The notes below the pieces were generated by a model. The model made no database searches. It was not told where the DNA came from and saw only the letters and a program-made list of their open reading frames with translations. The position numbers and the translations under genes were made by a program. A stretch of 64,000 nt of DNA from Rhizobium sp. C1. GTDB taxonomy: Bacteria > Pseudomonadota > Alphaproteobacteria > Rhizobiales > Rhizobiaceae. Numbering within the stretch: the stretch's first letter is position 1; every line of letters starts with the position of its first letter. This document shows positions 18,043 to 26,317 of this stretch, in pieces. The DNA lies in the NCBI RefSeq assembly GCF_021026335.1, contig NZ_JAJNCY010000003.1, positions 370,718 to 434,717 on the forward strand, read 5' to 3'.

Positions 18043-19106
18043 TGACCATCGCTGACACGACCGTCAATGCCGGCACCGACTGGGCGCGACTTGAACGCCG
18101 CGGCATGCTCAACCGGGCGGGGTTCACCGCCTTCGTTCTGGCTTTCCTCACGCTGGTCTCCATTCCCGTTCTTCTGCCCTATCTGTGGCTGATGGTAAAA
18201 TCGCTGACGCTGTCTGACGATGCGATCAGTCACATGGTGCTGTGGCGCAGTGCCGCCATTGCTGCCGTTGCCTATGCGGGCGCTCTTGGCCTGAGCTTCC
18301 TGGCAACACGCATGCAGCGGCCCTGGCTGGCCTGGAGCGTCCTTGCGGGCGTCGTGGTCATCCTGGCGGCAATTTTGGTGTTGCCCTACATGACCTTGGC
18401 GAACTATCGCTTTTTGTGGAATGCCGACATCGGCGGGACCGGGACTAACCGATCCGAACTAACGCCATCCGTCTGGTCGGCGCTTGCGACATCGCTGGCC
18501 TTTGCTGTGACGCAGACGACCATCGTGACACTGGTGGCCACGCCGGCGGCCTATGCCCTGTCCCGTTTTGCCTTTGCCGGCCGCGAGACTTTTCTGCGTG
18601 CTCTTCTGATCCTGCATGCTTTTCCGGCGCTGGCCCTCACGGTCGCGGTTTTCGTGCAGCTTTACTACATGGGGATGCTCAACAGTCTTGTTGGTGTCGT
18701 GCTTGTGTTGAGCGCGCTGGAATTGCCTTACGCCATTTTCGTGCTCAAGGGCTTCTTCGACAATGTGCCGTGGGACATCGAGATGAGTGCCGTCACCGAC
18801 GGCGCGACACGGGCACAGGCATTTCGCATGGTCGTGCTGCCGCAGGTGCGCGCGGGGCTGATTGCGGTGGCGACCTTCACATTTCTCCGGGGCTGGGAGG
18901 AATATGTTTTCGTCCAGACGCTTCTCATCGACAAAAGCCGGATGACGATGAGCCTCTACCTGTTCTTCGTCTCGCACGACAACATGGGCGTGGACTACGG
19001 AATGGTGGCCGCTGTGGGCGTCGTTTATCTCCTGCCCGTCCTCATCCTCTACGCCTTCACGCAGAAATACATCACGCAGATGAGTTTCGGCGGCATCAAG
19101 GGATAA
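18042..19106 (+). CDS. ABC transporter permease, MalG/UgpE-type, extended
   Basis: Second permease of the CUT1 importer, 354 residues, longer than most MalG relatives (about 280-300). The extra length comes from two additional hydrophobic segments around residues 65-85 and 90-115 between the first membrane helix and the conserved core. The core includes the DGATRAQAFRMVVLPQV coupling loop (about 250-266). The start is the ATG overlapping the previous stop; a longer upstream frame is only overlap with the first permease. Confidence 0.78.
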   Translation: MTIADTTVNAGTDWARLERRGMLNRAGFTAFVLAFLTLVSIPVLLPYLWLMVKSLTLSDDAISHMVLWRSAAIAAVAYAGALGLSFLATRMQRPWLAWSVLAGVVVILAAILVLPYMTLANYRFLWNADIGGTGTNRSELTPSVWSALATSLAFAVTQTTIVTLVATPAAYALSRFAFAGRETFLRALLILHAFPALALTVAVFVQLYYMGMLNSLVGVVLVLSALELPYAIFVLKGFFDNVPWDIEMSAVTDGATRAQAFRMVVLPQVRAGLIAVATFTFLRGWEEYVFVQTLLIDKSRMTMSLYLFFVSHDNMGVDYGMVAAVGVVYLLPVLILYAFTQKYITQMSFGGIKG

Positions 19107-19111
19107 TCACC

Positions 19112-20224
19112 ATGGCCCAGATCACACTTAACAATGTCGCCAAGAGCTGGGGTGAAACCCAGGTTTTGAAGCCCATGAGCCTTACTATCGATAACGGGGA
19201 ATTCGTGGCGGTTCTCGGCCCCTCCGGCTGCGGCAAGTCCACCACCCTGTTTCTGCTGGCCGGTCTCTACGCGCCGAGTGCCGGTGAGATCGCCTTCGAC
19301 GGGCACAATGTGAGCCGAGTGGATGCGCGCGACCGCAATGTTGGCATCGTCTTTCAGTCCTATGCGCTTTATCCGAACCTGACGGTGCGCGAAAACATTG
19401 CCTTCCCGCTGCGTTTCAAGACGATGGACAAGCAGGAGACGGCGCGGCGCGTCGAAGAGGCAGCAGCGCTGGTGCAGATCGGCGCGCTGCTCGACCGGCG
19501 ACCCTCGCAGCTGTCCGGCGGCCAGCAGCAGCGCGTGGCGCTCGCCCGCGCGCTGGTGAAGGAGCCCAACATCCTGCTTCTCGATGAACCGCTCTCCAAT
19601 CTCGATGCCACCTTGCGCATCGCGATGCGTTCGGAGCTGAAAGCCATCCAGAAACGTCTCGGCTTCACCACGCTGATCGTCACGCATGACCAGATCGAGG
19701 CGATCACCATGGCCGATCGCATCATCTGCATGAACAATGGCGAGATTGCTCAGATCGGCACACCGGATGATCTCTATCGGCGTCCGAACAATCTTTTCGT
19801 TGCCGGCTTCATCGGCACCCCGCCAATGAACCTCCTGAAGGGCGAGGCTTCTGGCCCGCAGCTGCGTCTTGGTCAGGCCTGCCTCGATCTGACAGCCTGG
19901 CATGCCGGTCCGGTAACGCTGGGTCTGAGGCCGGAAGATATGGTTCTCGCCGAACCTTCAGGATGTGTGCTTGCGGGCGCAATTGTCGCTGTGGAGCCCA
20001 TGGGCCGCGAGGTATTTTACACGATCAATACCCCGGCCGGCCTGGTGCATGCGCTGGAACATGGCGAGCTTGTGCGCCATCAGCCGGGCGATCAGGTGGG
20101 GCTCGCCTGCAAGCAGGGCCTGTCGCTCCTTTTTGATCGGGATGGCAACCGTATTGCCGACCTTCATGCCCATCTCCCCCATCCCGCCGAAGCGGCAGCC
20201 GATCAGCTCGCTTTCGCAAATTGA
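19112..20224 (+). CDS. ABC transporter ATP-binding protein, UgpC/MalK family
   Basis: ATPase of 370 residues. The N-terminal ABC domain (1-235) has Walker A GPSGCGKST, signature LSGGQQQRVALARAL and Walker B LLLDEPLSNLDA. The C-terminal TOBE-like regulatory domain (about 240-360) contains the LGLRPED signature. This is the MalK/UgpC class that powers CUT1 sugar importers. It lies five bases after the second permease and is followed by the phosphodiesterase gene, so it belongs to the same transcript. Confidence 0.86.
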   Translation: MAQITLNNVAKSWGETQVLKPMSLTIDNGEFVAVLGPSGCGKSTTLFLLAGLYAPSAGEIAFDGHNVSRVDARDRNVGIVFQSYALYPNLTVRENIAFPLRFKTMDKQETARRVEEAAALVQIGALLDRRPSQLSGGQQQRVALARALVKEPNILLLDEPLSNLDATLRIAMRSELKAIQKRLGFTTLIVTHDQIEAITMADRIICMNNGEIAQIGTPDDLYRRPNNLFVAGFIGTPPMNLLKGEASGPQLRLGQACLDLTAWHAGPVTLGLRPEDMVLAEPSGCVLAGAIVAVEPMGREVFYTINTPAGLVHALEHGELVRHQPGDQVGLACKQGLSLLFDRDGNRIADLHAHLPHPAEAAADQLAFAN

Positions 20225-20237
20225 CAGGATATTCGCC

Positions 20238-20960
20238 TTGACCAAAATCGTCTCTCATCGCGGCGCGAACAATTTTGCGCCCGAGAACACCTTTGCAGCC
20301 GCCGATCTCGCCATAGAACAGGGTGCGGACTATATTGAGCTTGACGTGCGCGAAAGCGCCGATGGCGTACTCTATGTTCTCCACGATGAAACGCTGGACC
20401 GGACCACCAATGGTCACGGCCCGATCGGCCATACGCTTGCGCGTGACATCGACGCGCTTGATGCCGGCAGCTGGTTCGATACGAAATTTGCCGGTGCCGT
20501 CGTGCCGCGGCTTGATGCCTATCTCGAACATCTGCGCGGTCGTGCCGGCGTCTACCTCGAGCTGAAATATTGCGATCCAGCCAAGATCGTGGCCCTGGTG
20601 CGCGATCTCGGCATGGTCCGCGACACGTTCTATTTCTCGTTCTCCGAAGAGATGCGGCGCGGCTTGATCGTCATCGCGCCCGAATTCCGCAAGATGATTA
20701 CCCTCAACATCGCGCGGTCGCCCTCGCTGGTCGGTGCAGTGCATCACGCCTCGATCATCGAAATGAGCGTCGAGCAGATGCGTCAACCGGGCGTGATCGA
20801 GGCGAGCCGCAAGGCGGGTCTTGAGGTGATGGTCTATTATGGCGGCAATGACGTAGCCGTCCATCGCGAGATTGCCGAGGCTGGTGTCGACTACGTCAAT
20901 CTCGATCGTCCTGATCTTTTTGAGCCGGTGCGCCGTGCCTTCAGGGGAGTAGCCGCCTGA
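20238..20960 (+). CDS. Glycerophosphodiester phosphodiesterase family protein
   Basis: GDPD-family TIM-barrel hydrolase of 240 residues, predicted cytoplasmic (no signal peptide). Diagnostic residues are present: SHRGA and APENT at the N-terminus, ELDVRESADG, and LHDETLDRTTNG with the catalytic histidine. No ATG fits; the likely start is TTG 20238, eight bases after AGGA and 13 bases after the ATPase stop. Within an ABC import operon it should hydrolyse the imported phosphodiester to an alcohol and a phosphomonoester. The next gene, a metallophosphoesterase, overlaps its stop. Confidence 0.83.
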   Translation: MTKIVSHRGANNFAPENTFAAADLAIEQGADYIELDVRESADGVLYVLHDETLDRTTNGHGPIGHTLARDIDALDAGSWFDTKFAGAVVPRLDAYLEHLRGRAGVYLELKYCDPAKIVALVRDLGMVRDTFYFSFSEEMRRGLIVIAPEFRKMITLNIARSPSLVGAVHHASIIEMSVEQMRQPGVIEASRKAGLEVMVYYGGNDVAVHREIAEAGVDYVNLDRPDLFEPVRRAFRGVAA

Positions 20961-22363
20961 TGAAGATTGCCGTCGTCGCCGATATCCATCTGCATGATCT
21001 CCATGGGGGCTATGGGCTCATCGACAAGGACGGCGAGGCCCTGGCGCTGCGCACCTTTGAAGATACGATCGCTTCGACCCGCGTTTTCAACGAGAGCTGC
21101 CCGGCGGTGATTGCGACGCTGGACGATATCGCCCGGCGCGGCATTCGCGATGTCGTGTTCCTGGGGGACTATTCCGACGACGGGCAACCGGGCGCGGTGG
21201 ACGCGCTCAAGCAGGTCTTGTCCTTCTACGAGAGCCGGCACTGCCTGCGCTTCTTTACGACGCTCGGCAACCACGATGCCTATGGGCCGGCGCCTCGTCA
21301 TCATGTAAAGGCGCTCACCACGGGCGTCGGCGGGGAGCAATTTCTCGTTGCCAGCGATCCCGCCGCGCCGGAAGCAGATGTCGTCAGCCAGGACATGCGC
21401 GGCATGTCTACTGCGGAAGCCATGCAGCAGATGGCGCGTTTCGGTTTCGCCCGGCCCGAAGGCGTTTTTCACTGGGAAACGCCGTTCGGCTCCCGCGAGA
21501 CGCTTGTGGAGCGCTTTCCGCCGGGCGGCGATCCCCTCGCGCTGGATGCCTCCTATCTGGTGGAGCCGCAGGAGGGACTTTGGCTGTTGGTTCTGGACGC
21601 CAATGTTTTCTCCCTGAAGGACGGGGTCTGGAAGGTGGAGGATGACGCCGCCTGGGATCATGTGCTGGCGCGCCGGCCGTATTTCCTCCCCTGGCTTACC
21701 GACGTGGCGGCGCGTGCAGCCCGTCTCGGTAAGGTTCTTCTCGCCTTTTCGCATTATCCCGTTCTGCCGCTGACGATCACGGGTGAGGGAGCTGACTGCC
21801 GCGCCGCCGGCACACCGGACCGGCTGGCCCGCATGCCGTCGCTTGACACAGGGCGGCGACTGGCCGGAGTCGGTCTGACATGGCATTTCAGCGGCCATAT
21901 GCATGTCGCGGGTCGTGTGGAACTGGATGGGCTGACGAATGTCGCGGTGCCTTCGCCTGTTGCCTATCCGGGTGGCTATGTGGTCGTCGAGATTGACGGC
22001 AGCGCTGTCGATGTCCAGACGATCGCGCTTGCGGACGCGCCGGGTTTCGACCTCGCCTTCAGCGCCTATGAGGCCCAGATCGAAGGCCGCGATCAGCTCC
22101 ATCCGATTCTTGCGACCACATCCTATGCGGACTTTCTGGAGGCGCATCTGCGGCAGCTGGTCGCCACGCGGCATGTCCCCGAAGACTGGCCGGAGCTCGT
22201 TCCGCATCTCGACGAGCCCATCGGCGCATTCTGGCAGAAGGATGGAAGGTTTGGCCCGATGCTGGCAGCATGGCAGAACCGTCCCTCGCTGCCTTTACGC
22301 GCCGTGCTTGAGGACTACTATTTACGGCGTGCGCGAGGCGGGCCGGTCTGGGATATCCAATAA
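20960..22363 (+). CDS. Calcineurin-like metallophosphoesterase
   Basis: Metallophosphoesterase of 467 residues with the standard motif set: DIH (8-10), GDYSDDG, GNHD, and a C-terminal GHMH. These ligands hold a two-metal centre that hydrolyses phosphomono- or diesters. No signal peptide is evident, so it probably acts in the cytoplasm. ATGA overlap with the phosphodiesterase gene and a GGGGAG site indicate coupled translation. The likely job is removal of phosphate from the product of the upstream phosphodiesterase. The C-terminal ~110 residues after the catalytic domain are not recognised. Confidence 0.8.
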   Translation: MKIAVVADIHLHDLHGGYGLIDKDGEALALRTFEDTIASTRVFNESCPAVIATLDDIARRGIRDVVFLGDYSDDGQPGAVDALKQVLSFYESRHCLRFFTTLGNHDAYGPAPRHHVKALTTGVGGEQFLVASDPAAPEADVVSQDMRGMSTAEAMQQMARFGFARPEGVFHWETPFGSRETLVERFPPGGDPLALDASYLVEPQEGLWLLVLDANVFSLKDGVWKVEDDAAWDHVLARRPYFLPWLTDVAARAARLGKVLLAFSHYPVLPLTITGEGADCRAAGTPDRLARMPSLDTGRRLAGVGLTWHFSGHMHVAGRVELDGLTNVAVPSPVAYPGGYVVVEIDGSAVDVQTIALADAPGFDLAFSAYEAQIEGRDQLHPILATTSYADFLEAHLRQLVATRHVPEDWPELVPHLDEPIGAFWQKDGRFGPMLAAWQNRPSLPLRAVLEDYYLRRARGGPVWDIQ

Positions 22364-22409
22364 TCGATGCTAATTGGCCTTAAAATGTTCTATATAGGCC
22401 ATATGTCTC

Positions 22410-23570
22410 TCATTCCAGGTTTTCGATGATCTGAATCAGCCGCCGTTGCACCGGTGTCGGCAGCCATCCTCTGCGTATGGTCAGGCCAATGGGGCGTTGG
22501 GTCTCGGTCAGATCGAAATCGACGCGTTTCAAAAGACCGCGCGCAAGTTCGGCGCTGACCTGCCCACCCGAGGCGAAACCTAGATAGTCTGTCTGGCTCA
22601 GGATCTCCCGCATCAGAATCAGAGAACCGGATTGCACAAGTTGCTTGGGCAGCAGGCGGTGCTCGTTGAACAACCGGTCGAAATGCTTTCGGATCGGCGT
22701 TGACGGGGCGCTGACGACCCAGGGATACTGAGCAAGATCCTGCAGCTTCAGCGTGGGTCGCTGGAAGACGGGATGATCGGGCCGGGCCACGATCGCTGCG
22801 GTGTCGTGAAACAGGAGCCGCTGCTCGATGTCGTCGATTGGCGCGGGAAGGCGCAGCGCGCCGATGAGAAAATCGATATCGCCGCGCCGTAAGCCTGCCA
22901 GAAGCTCCGCATAAGGACCTTCCGTCACGCGGATCGTCTGGGTTGATCTTTCCTGCTGAAGCTTGACGATGGCCGAGGGCAGGATCTGTGAGCGCGACAG
23001 CGGCATCGCGCCGATGACGATCGTGCCTGCTGTTTCGGCGCGCGCGTCTGCAAGCTCCGCCTCAGCCTGTGTCAGTTCGGAAAATGCGAGACGCGCCGCC
23101 TGGGCGAGGGCCTGACTGAGCCGCGTGGGAACCGTGCCATAGGCATTCCGCTCGAACAGCGGCTGGCCGGCTTCTTTTCCCAGTTGCGCCACCGCGCGAT
23201 GAACAGTCGGCTGGGCGAGGCCGAGGCGGCGGGCGGCCAAGGTGAAATTCTCCTCGTCGCAGACCGCAATCAGAGCCTCGATCTGTGCCGCCGTGGCAGT
23301 CAGCGTGAGCCTGGGTGCAATGCTGGTCAGTGCGGGATCGAGGAGGGCGAGGGCGCGGGACACCCTAAGCCGGACGATCTCGCCTGCCGGGTTGAGATAG
23401 AGACCGTGTTGCCTGCGAAAAAAGAGCGGCGTGCCGAAGGCCGTTTCCAGCCGCGCCAGCGCCTGTGTGACCGCTGGCTGCGAGAGCCGCACGGCCTCGG
23501 CAGCGCGAGTTACGGAGGTCGTTTCGGCAACGGCCAGAAAGACCCGCAGATGCCGCAGATTATGGCGCAT
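22410..23570 (-). CDS. LysR-type regulator with two tandem helix-turn-helix domains
   Basis: A 386-residue regulator, about 80 residues longer than a normal LysR protein. A first LysR winged helix is at 1-62 (TRAAEAVRLSQPAVTQALA) and a second, complete one at about 92-150 (TLAARRLGLAQPTVHRAVAQ). The substrate-binding domain follows (about 175-380). The start overlaps the end of the upstream oxidoreductase by 11 bases, so both are in one transcript. That transcript runs away from the galB-like operon, which this protein probably controls, with 4-oxalomesaconate-pathway compounds as plausible inducers. Confidence 0.82.
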   Translation of the reverse strand: MRHNLRHLRVFLAVAETTSVTRAAEAVRLSQPAVTQALARLETAFGTPLFFRRQHGLYLNPAGEIVRLRVSRALALLDPALTSIAPRLTLTATAAQIEALIAVCDEENFTLAARRLGLAQPTVHRAVAQLGKEAGQPLFERNAYGTVPTRLSQALAQAARLAFSELTQAEAELADARAETAGTIVIGAMPLSRSQILPSAIVKLQQERSTQTIRVTEGPYAELLAGLRRGDIDFLIGALRLPAPIDDIEQRLLFHDTAAIVARPDHPVFQRPTLKLQDLAQYPWVVSAPSTPIRKHFDRLFNEHRLLPKQLVQSGSLILMREILSQTDYLGFASGGQVSAELARGLLKRVDFDLTETQRPIGLTIRRGWLPTPVQRRLIQIIENLE

Positions 23571-24456
23571 CTGATAGGTTCATGGCGGTCAGGATTCGGT
23601 CGGCGCGGCCGGACAGGGACGCCTCGCCGCCCTCGAGCCTCAGCGCGGCGATCTCCGCTTGCCAGTCGGTGATGGCGTCCGACATCCGGTCCGGCAAACC
23701 GAGTTCGCGCAAGGTGGCTGCCACTTCGCGCATTTCGGCGGCGCGGCGTTCACCGTGCACCATCATGCGCTCGAGATTGTAGGCGCTGCGCTTCTCCCAA
23801 TCGATGCCGGGGTCGGAGGCTTGCAGCGAAGCGATCACCGCAGCTTCGACACCGGCCTTGCGCGCGGCCAACATCGCTTCCGCCGTCAGCGCTTCCAGTC
23901 CCTTGATCATCACCGAGCGCAGCATCTTGATGGACGATGCTTCGCCAACGCGCAGGCCGGCCACGCGCGGCTGCATGCCGAGACGCGTGAGGAAGGGAAT
24001 AGCGGCTTCCGCCTCCGATCCGCTCAACAGGATCGGCGTCTCATGTCGTTTCTGATGGACAGGAGCCATGACGGCGACATCGACATAGCGTCCGCCGGCC
24101 GCCTTTATGACCGCCGCTGAAGCAGTCTTGGTGGCCGGCGAACAGGAATTGCAGTCGAAGAAGAAAGAACCCGGCGCAATATGGTCGGCACTCTCTCGCG
24201 CCGCCTCATGCGCGCGGTCAGCGGTGACGAGGCTGAAGATGGCTTCCGCACCCTCGATCGCGCCCCCGTTGGACGCGGCGAGCGTCACGTTGGCTGAGCC
24301 TGCAGCGGCCTCGAAAGCAGAACGAGTCGCCGCCTCGTTGGCCTTGGGATCATACGCGACGAGTGCCATCGCCTCAGACCTCACCCAGCCCGTGGCAAAG
24401 GCGCGGCCAGCCTCGCCGAAGCCTATGACCGCAAGCTTGAAATGGTTGGTCCGCAT
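23560..24456 (-). CDS. NAD(P)-dependent oxidoreductase, 6-phosphogluconate dehydrogenase-like with DUF1932
   Basis: A 298-residue protein of the beta-hydroxyacid dehydrogenase type. It has an N-terminal Rossmann fold (VIGFGEAGRAFATG, about 8-21), a middle segment with DCNSCSPATK, and a helical C-terminal domain of the DUF1932 type. ATG 24456 follows TTGGAGGAA; earlier starts lack a site. It is divergent from the ring-cleavage operon and co-transcribed with the double-HTH regulator, so it should act in the same aromatic pathway. It might oxidise a ring-cleavage semialdehyde or a side-chain alcohol, but the substrate cannot be read from the sequence. Confidence 0.72.
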   Translation of the reverse strand: MRTNHFKLAVIGFGEAGRAFATGWVRSEAMALVAYDPKANEAATRSAFEAAAGSANVTLAASNGGAIEGAEAIFSLVTADRAHEAARESADHIAPGSFFFDCNSCSPATKTASAAVIKAAGGRYVDVAVMAPVHQKRHETPILLSGSEAEAAIPFLTRLGMQPRVAGLRVGEASSIKMLRSVMIKGLEALTAEAMLAARKAGVEAAVIASLQASDPGIDWEKRSAYNLERMMVHGERRAAEMREVAATLRELGLPDRMSDAITDWQAEIAALRLEGGEASLSGRADRILTAMNLSDAP

Positions 24457-24536
24457 GTTTCCTCCAACCTCGCGTTTTCTGCTGTCGAGCATGCGCCGGT
24501 TGGTGCTGTAAATCCAGTGGCTATAGCAAAAACTTA

Positions 24537-24546
24537 TGAAGCTTCA
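24537..24546. promoter_or_regulatory. Candidate operator palindrome in the divergent ring-cleavage promoter
   Basis: TGAAGCTTCA is a perfect 10-bp palindrome in the 162-bp gap between the oxidoreductase and the galB-like gene. It is a possible binding site for the tandem-HTH LysR protein. The TGTATACA element found elsewhere in the island is absent from this gap. Confidence 0.35.
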
Positions 24547-24618
24547 CGCGCTTTGAAATTGGCATGGGCGGCGTTCGGGCGGACATTGAGGACCGACATG
24601 CAGTTTCGGGAGGACTTG

Positions 24619-25353
24619 ATGGGAGAGAAGAAAACCGCGCTGGTGATCAGCGCGCACGCCGCCGATTTCGTCTGGCGCTGCGGCGGGGCGATCGCGCTTC
24701 ATGCCGCTCAAGGCTACGAAGTGACAGTCGTATGCCTCTCCTTCGGCGAGCGCGGCGAATCCGCCAAGCTCTGGAAGCAGAAGGATATGACGCTCGAGCG
24801 CGTCAAGGCCGCGCGCCGCGCCGAGGCTGAGAGGGCTGCCGAGGCGCTCTGCGTCCACGATCTCATCTCGTTCGATCTCGGCGACTATCCGCTGCGGCTG
24901 AGCGACGAGGACAAGTTCCGGCTGGTCGATGTCATCCGCGCCGTGCAACCGGCCTTCATGATGAGCCATTCCCAATACGACCCCTACAATACCGACCACA
25001 TGTATGCGACGCAGGTGGCGCTGGAGGCGCGGATGATCGCGCAAGCCTGGGGCCACAAGCCGGGCGAAAAGGTGCTGGGTGCGCCACAGCTCTATCTCTT
25101 CGAGCCGCATCAGACGGAGCAGATGGGCTGGAAGCCGGATGTGTTCCTCGACATCACCTCGGTCTGGGACAAGAAGCGTGCGGCGATCGAATGCATGGAA
25201 GGGCAGGAGCATCTGTGGGATTTCTACACCCGCGTCGCGGAGAACCGCGCCAACCATTTCCAGCGCAATTCCGGCGGCCAGTCGGGCGGGCGCGCCGCGC
25301 AATATGCCGAAGGCTTCCAATCCGTTTTCCCGCGCACGGTGGATACGCTATGA
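24619..25353 (+). CDS. galB: 4-oxalomesaconate hydratase-like, PIG-L family (GalB-like)
   Basis: A 244-residue PIG-L/LmbE-fold, zinc-dependent protein. The N-terminal metal motif reads HAAD (His13, Asp16) instead of the deacetylase HPDD. MSHSQYDPYNTDH (near 115-130) supplies the distal histidine. GalB of the gallate pathway is a PIG-L-fold hydratase acting on 4-oxalomesaconate. The two genes that complete that pathway, aldolase and tautomerase, lie two genes downstream, so hydratase is preferred over deacetylase. ATG 24619 follows GGGAGGA at five bases and is chosen over an in-frame ATG at 24598. The stop overlaps the next start. Confidence 0.76.
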   Translation: MGEKKTALVISAHAADFVWRCGGAIALHAAQGYEVTVVCLSFGERGESAKLWKQKDMTLERVKAARRAEAERAAEALCVHDLISFDLGDYPLRLSDEDKFRLVDVIRAVQPAFMMSHSQYDPYNTDHMYATQVALEARMIAQAWGHKPGEKVLGAPQLYLFEPHQTEQMGWKPDVFLDITSVWDKKRAAIECMEGQEHLWDFYTRVAENRANHFQRNSGGQSGGRAAQYAEGFQSVFPRTVDTL

Positions 25354-26315
25354 CCGAACCCTGTTTCGATATCGCCCATCTCGCCCATGTCGAGATGTAC
25401 ACCGACAAATTCGAGGAAAGCCTGGCTTTCTTCGTCAACGTCTATGGGCTCACCGTGTCCGGTCAGGACGAGACATCGGCCTATCTGCGTGCCTATGACG
25501 ACTACGAGTACCACACGCTGAAACTCACCCGCCATCACACGACCGGTGTCGGCCATATCGCCTATCGCGCCTCCTCACCGGAAGCGCTGGAGCGGCGGGT
25601 AAAGGCGATCGAGGCGAGCGGTTACAAGGTGCTCGGATGGGTGGAAGGCGACAAGGGCCATGACCGGGCTTTCCGGTTCGAGGACCCGTTCGGCCATGTT
25701 TTCGAGATCTATTGGGACACGGTGCGCTACGAAGCGCCTGAGGGAGAGCGTCCGGCGCTGAAGAACATTGCGCAGCGCTATCACGGGCGGGGCGCCAATC
25801 CGCGCCGTCTCGATCATCTCAACCTTCTGGCCGAAGACGTCAGCAAATTTCGCGATTTCATGATCACATGTCTTGGGTCTCGCGTGACCGAATATATCCA
25901 GCTCGACAATGGCCGCATCGGCGGCTGCTGGTTCACCGTCAACAACAAGACCTATGATCTCGCCTGCACGGAAGAGCATGGCGGGGCTTCGGGCCGGCTG
26001 CATCATGTGACCTACGCGACCGACACCCGAGAGGACATTCTGCGTGCTGCCGACATCTTCCTGGAAAACGGCGTCCATATCGAAACCGGACCGCACAAGC
26101 ATGCGATCCAGGGCACGTTCTTCCTTTATGTCTGGGAACCGGCAGGAAACCGCGTCGAGCTCGCCAATTCCGGCGCGCGTCTCATTCTTGCGCCCGACTG
26201 GAAACCCGTCTGCTGGACGGAAACCGAGCGCAAGAAGGGTCAGGCCTGGGGCCTGAAGACAATCGAGACCTTCCACACCCATGGTACGCCACCGGCCGCG
26301 AAGAAGGATCATTGA
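25350..26315 (+). CDS. Extradiol ring-cleavage dioxygenase, VOC (type I) fold
   Basis: A 321-residue two-domain vicinal-oxygen-chelate protein resembling catechol 2,3-dioxygenases. The catalytic C-terminal domain has the expected iron facial triad at His156 (RRLDHLN), His218/219 (RLHHV) and Glu270 (GNRVEL). The cluster encodes the downstream enzymes for 4-oxalomesaconate but no LigAB, GalA or DesZ. This protein is therefore the likely ring-cleaving enzyme for gallate, a methylgallate or protocatechuate, which would be unusual for this fold. It overlaps the hydratase stop (ATGA) and is followed by the aldolase at two bases. Confidence 0.78.
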   Translation: MTEPCFDIAHLAHVEMYTDKFEESLAFFVNVYGLTVSGQDETSAYLRAYDDYEYHTLKLTRHHTTGVGHIAYRASSPEALERRVKAIEASGYKVLGWVEGDKGHDRAFRFEDPFGHVFEIYWDTVRYEAPEGERPALKNIAQRYHGRGANPRRLDHLNLLAEDVSKFRDFMITCLGSRVTEYIQLDNGRIGGCWFTVNNKTYDLACTEEHGGASGRLHHVTYATDTREDILRAADIFLENGVHIETGPHKHAIQGTFFLYVWEPAGNRVELANSGARLILAPDWKPVCWTETERKKGQAWGLKTIETFHTHGTPPAAKKDH

Positions 26316-26317
26316 TC

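Noticed and set aside
24619..25353. N-acetylglucosaminyl deacetylase (LmbE/PIG-L) as the product
   Set aside because: The metal motif differs from HPDD and the gene is locked in an operon with GalC- and GalD-like genes, so hydratase is more likely.
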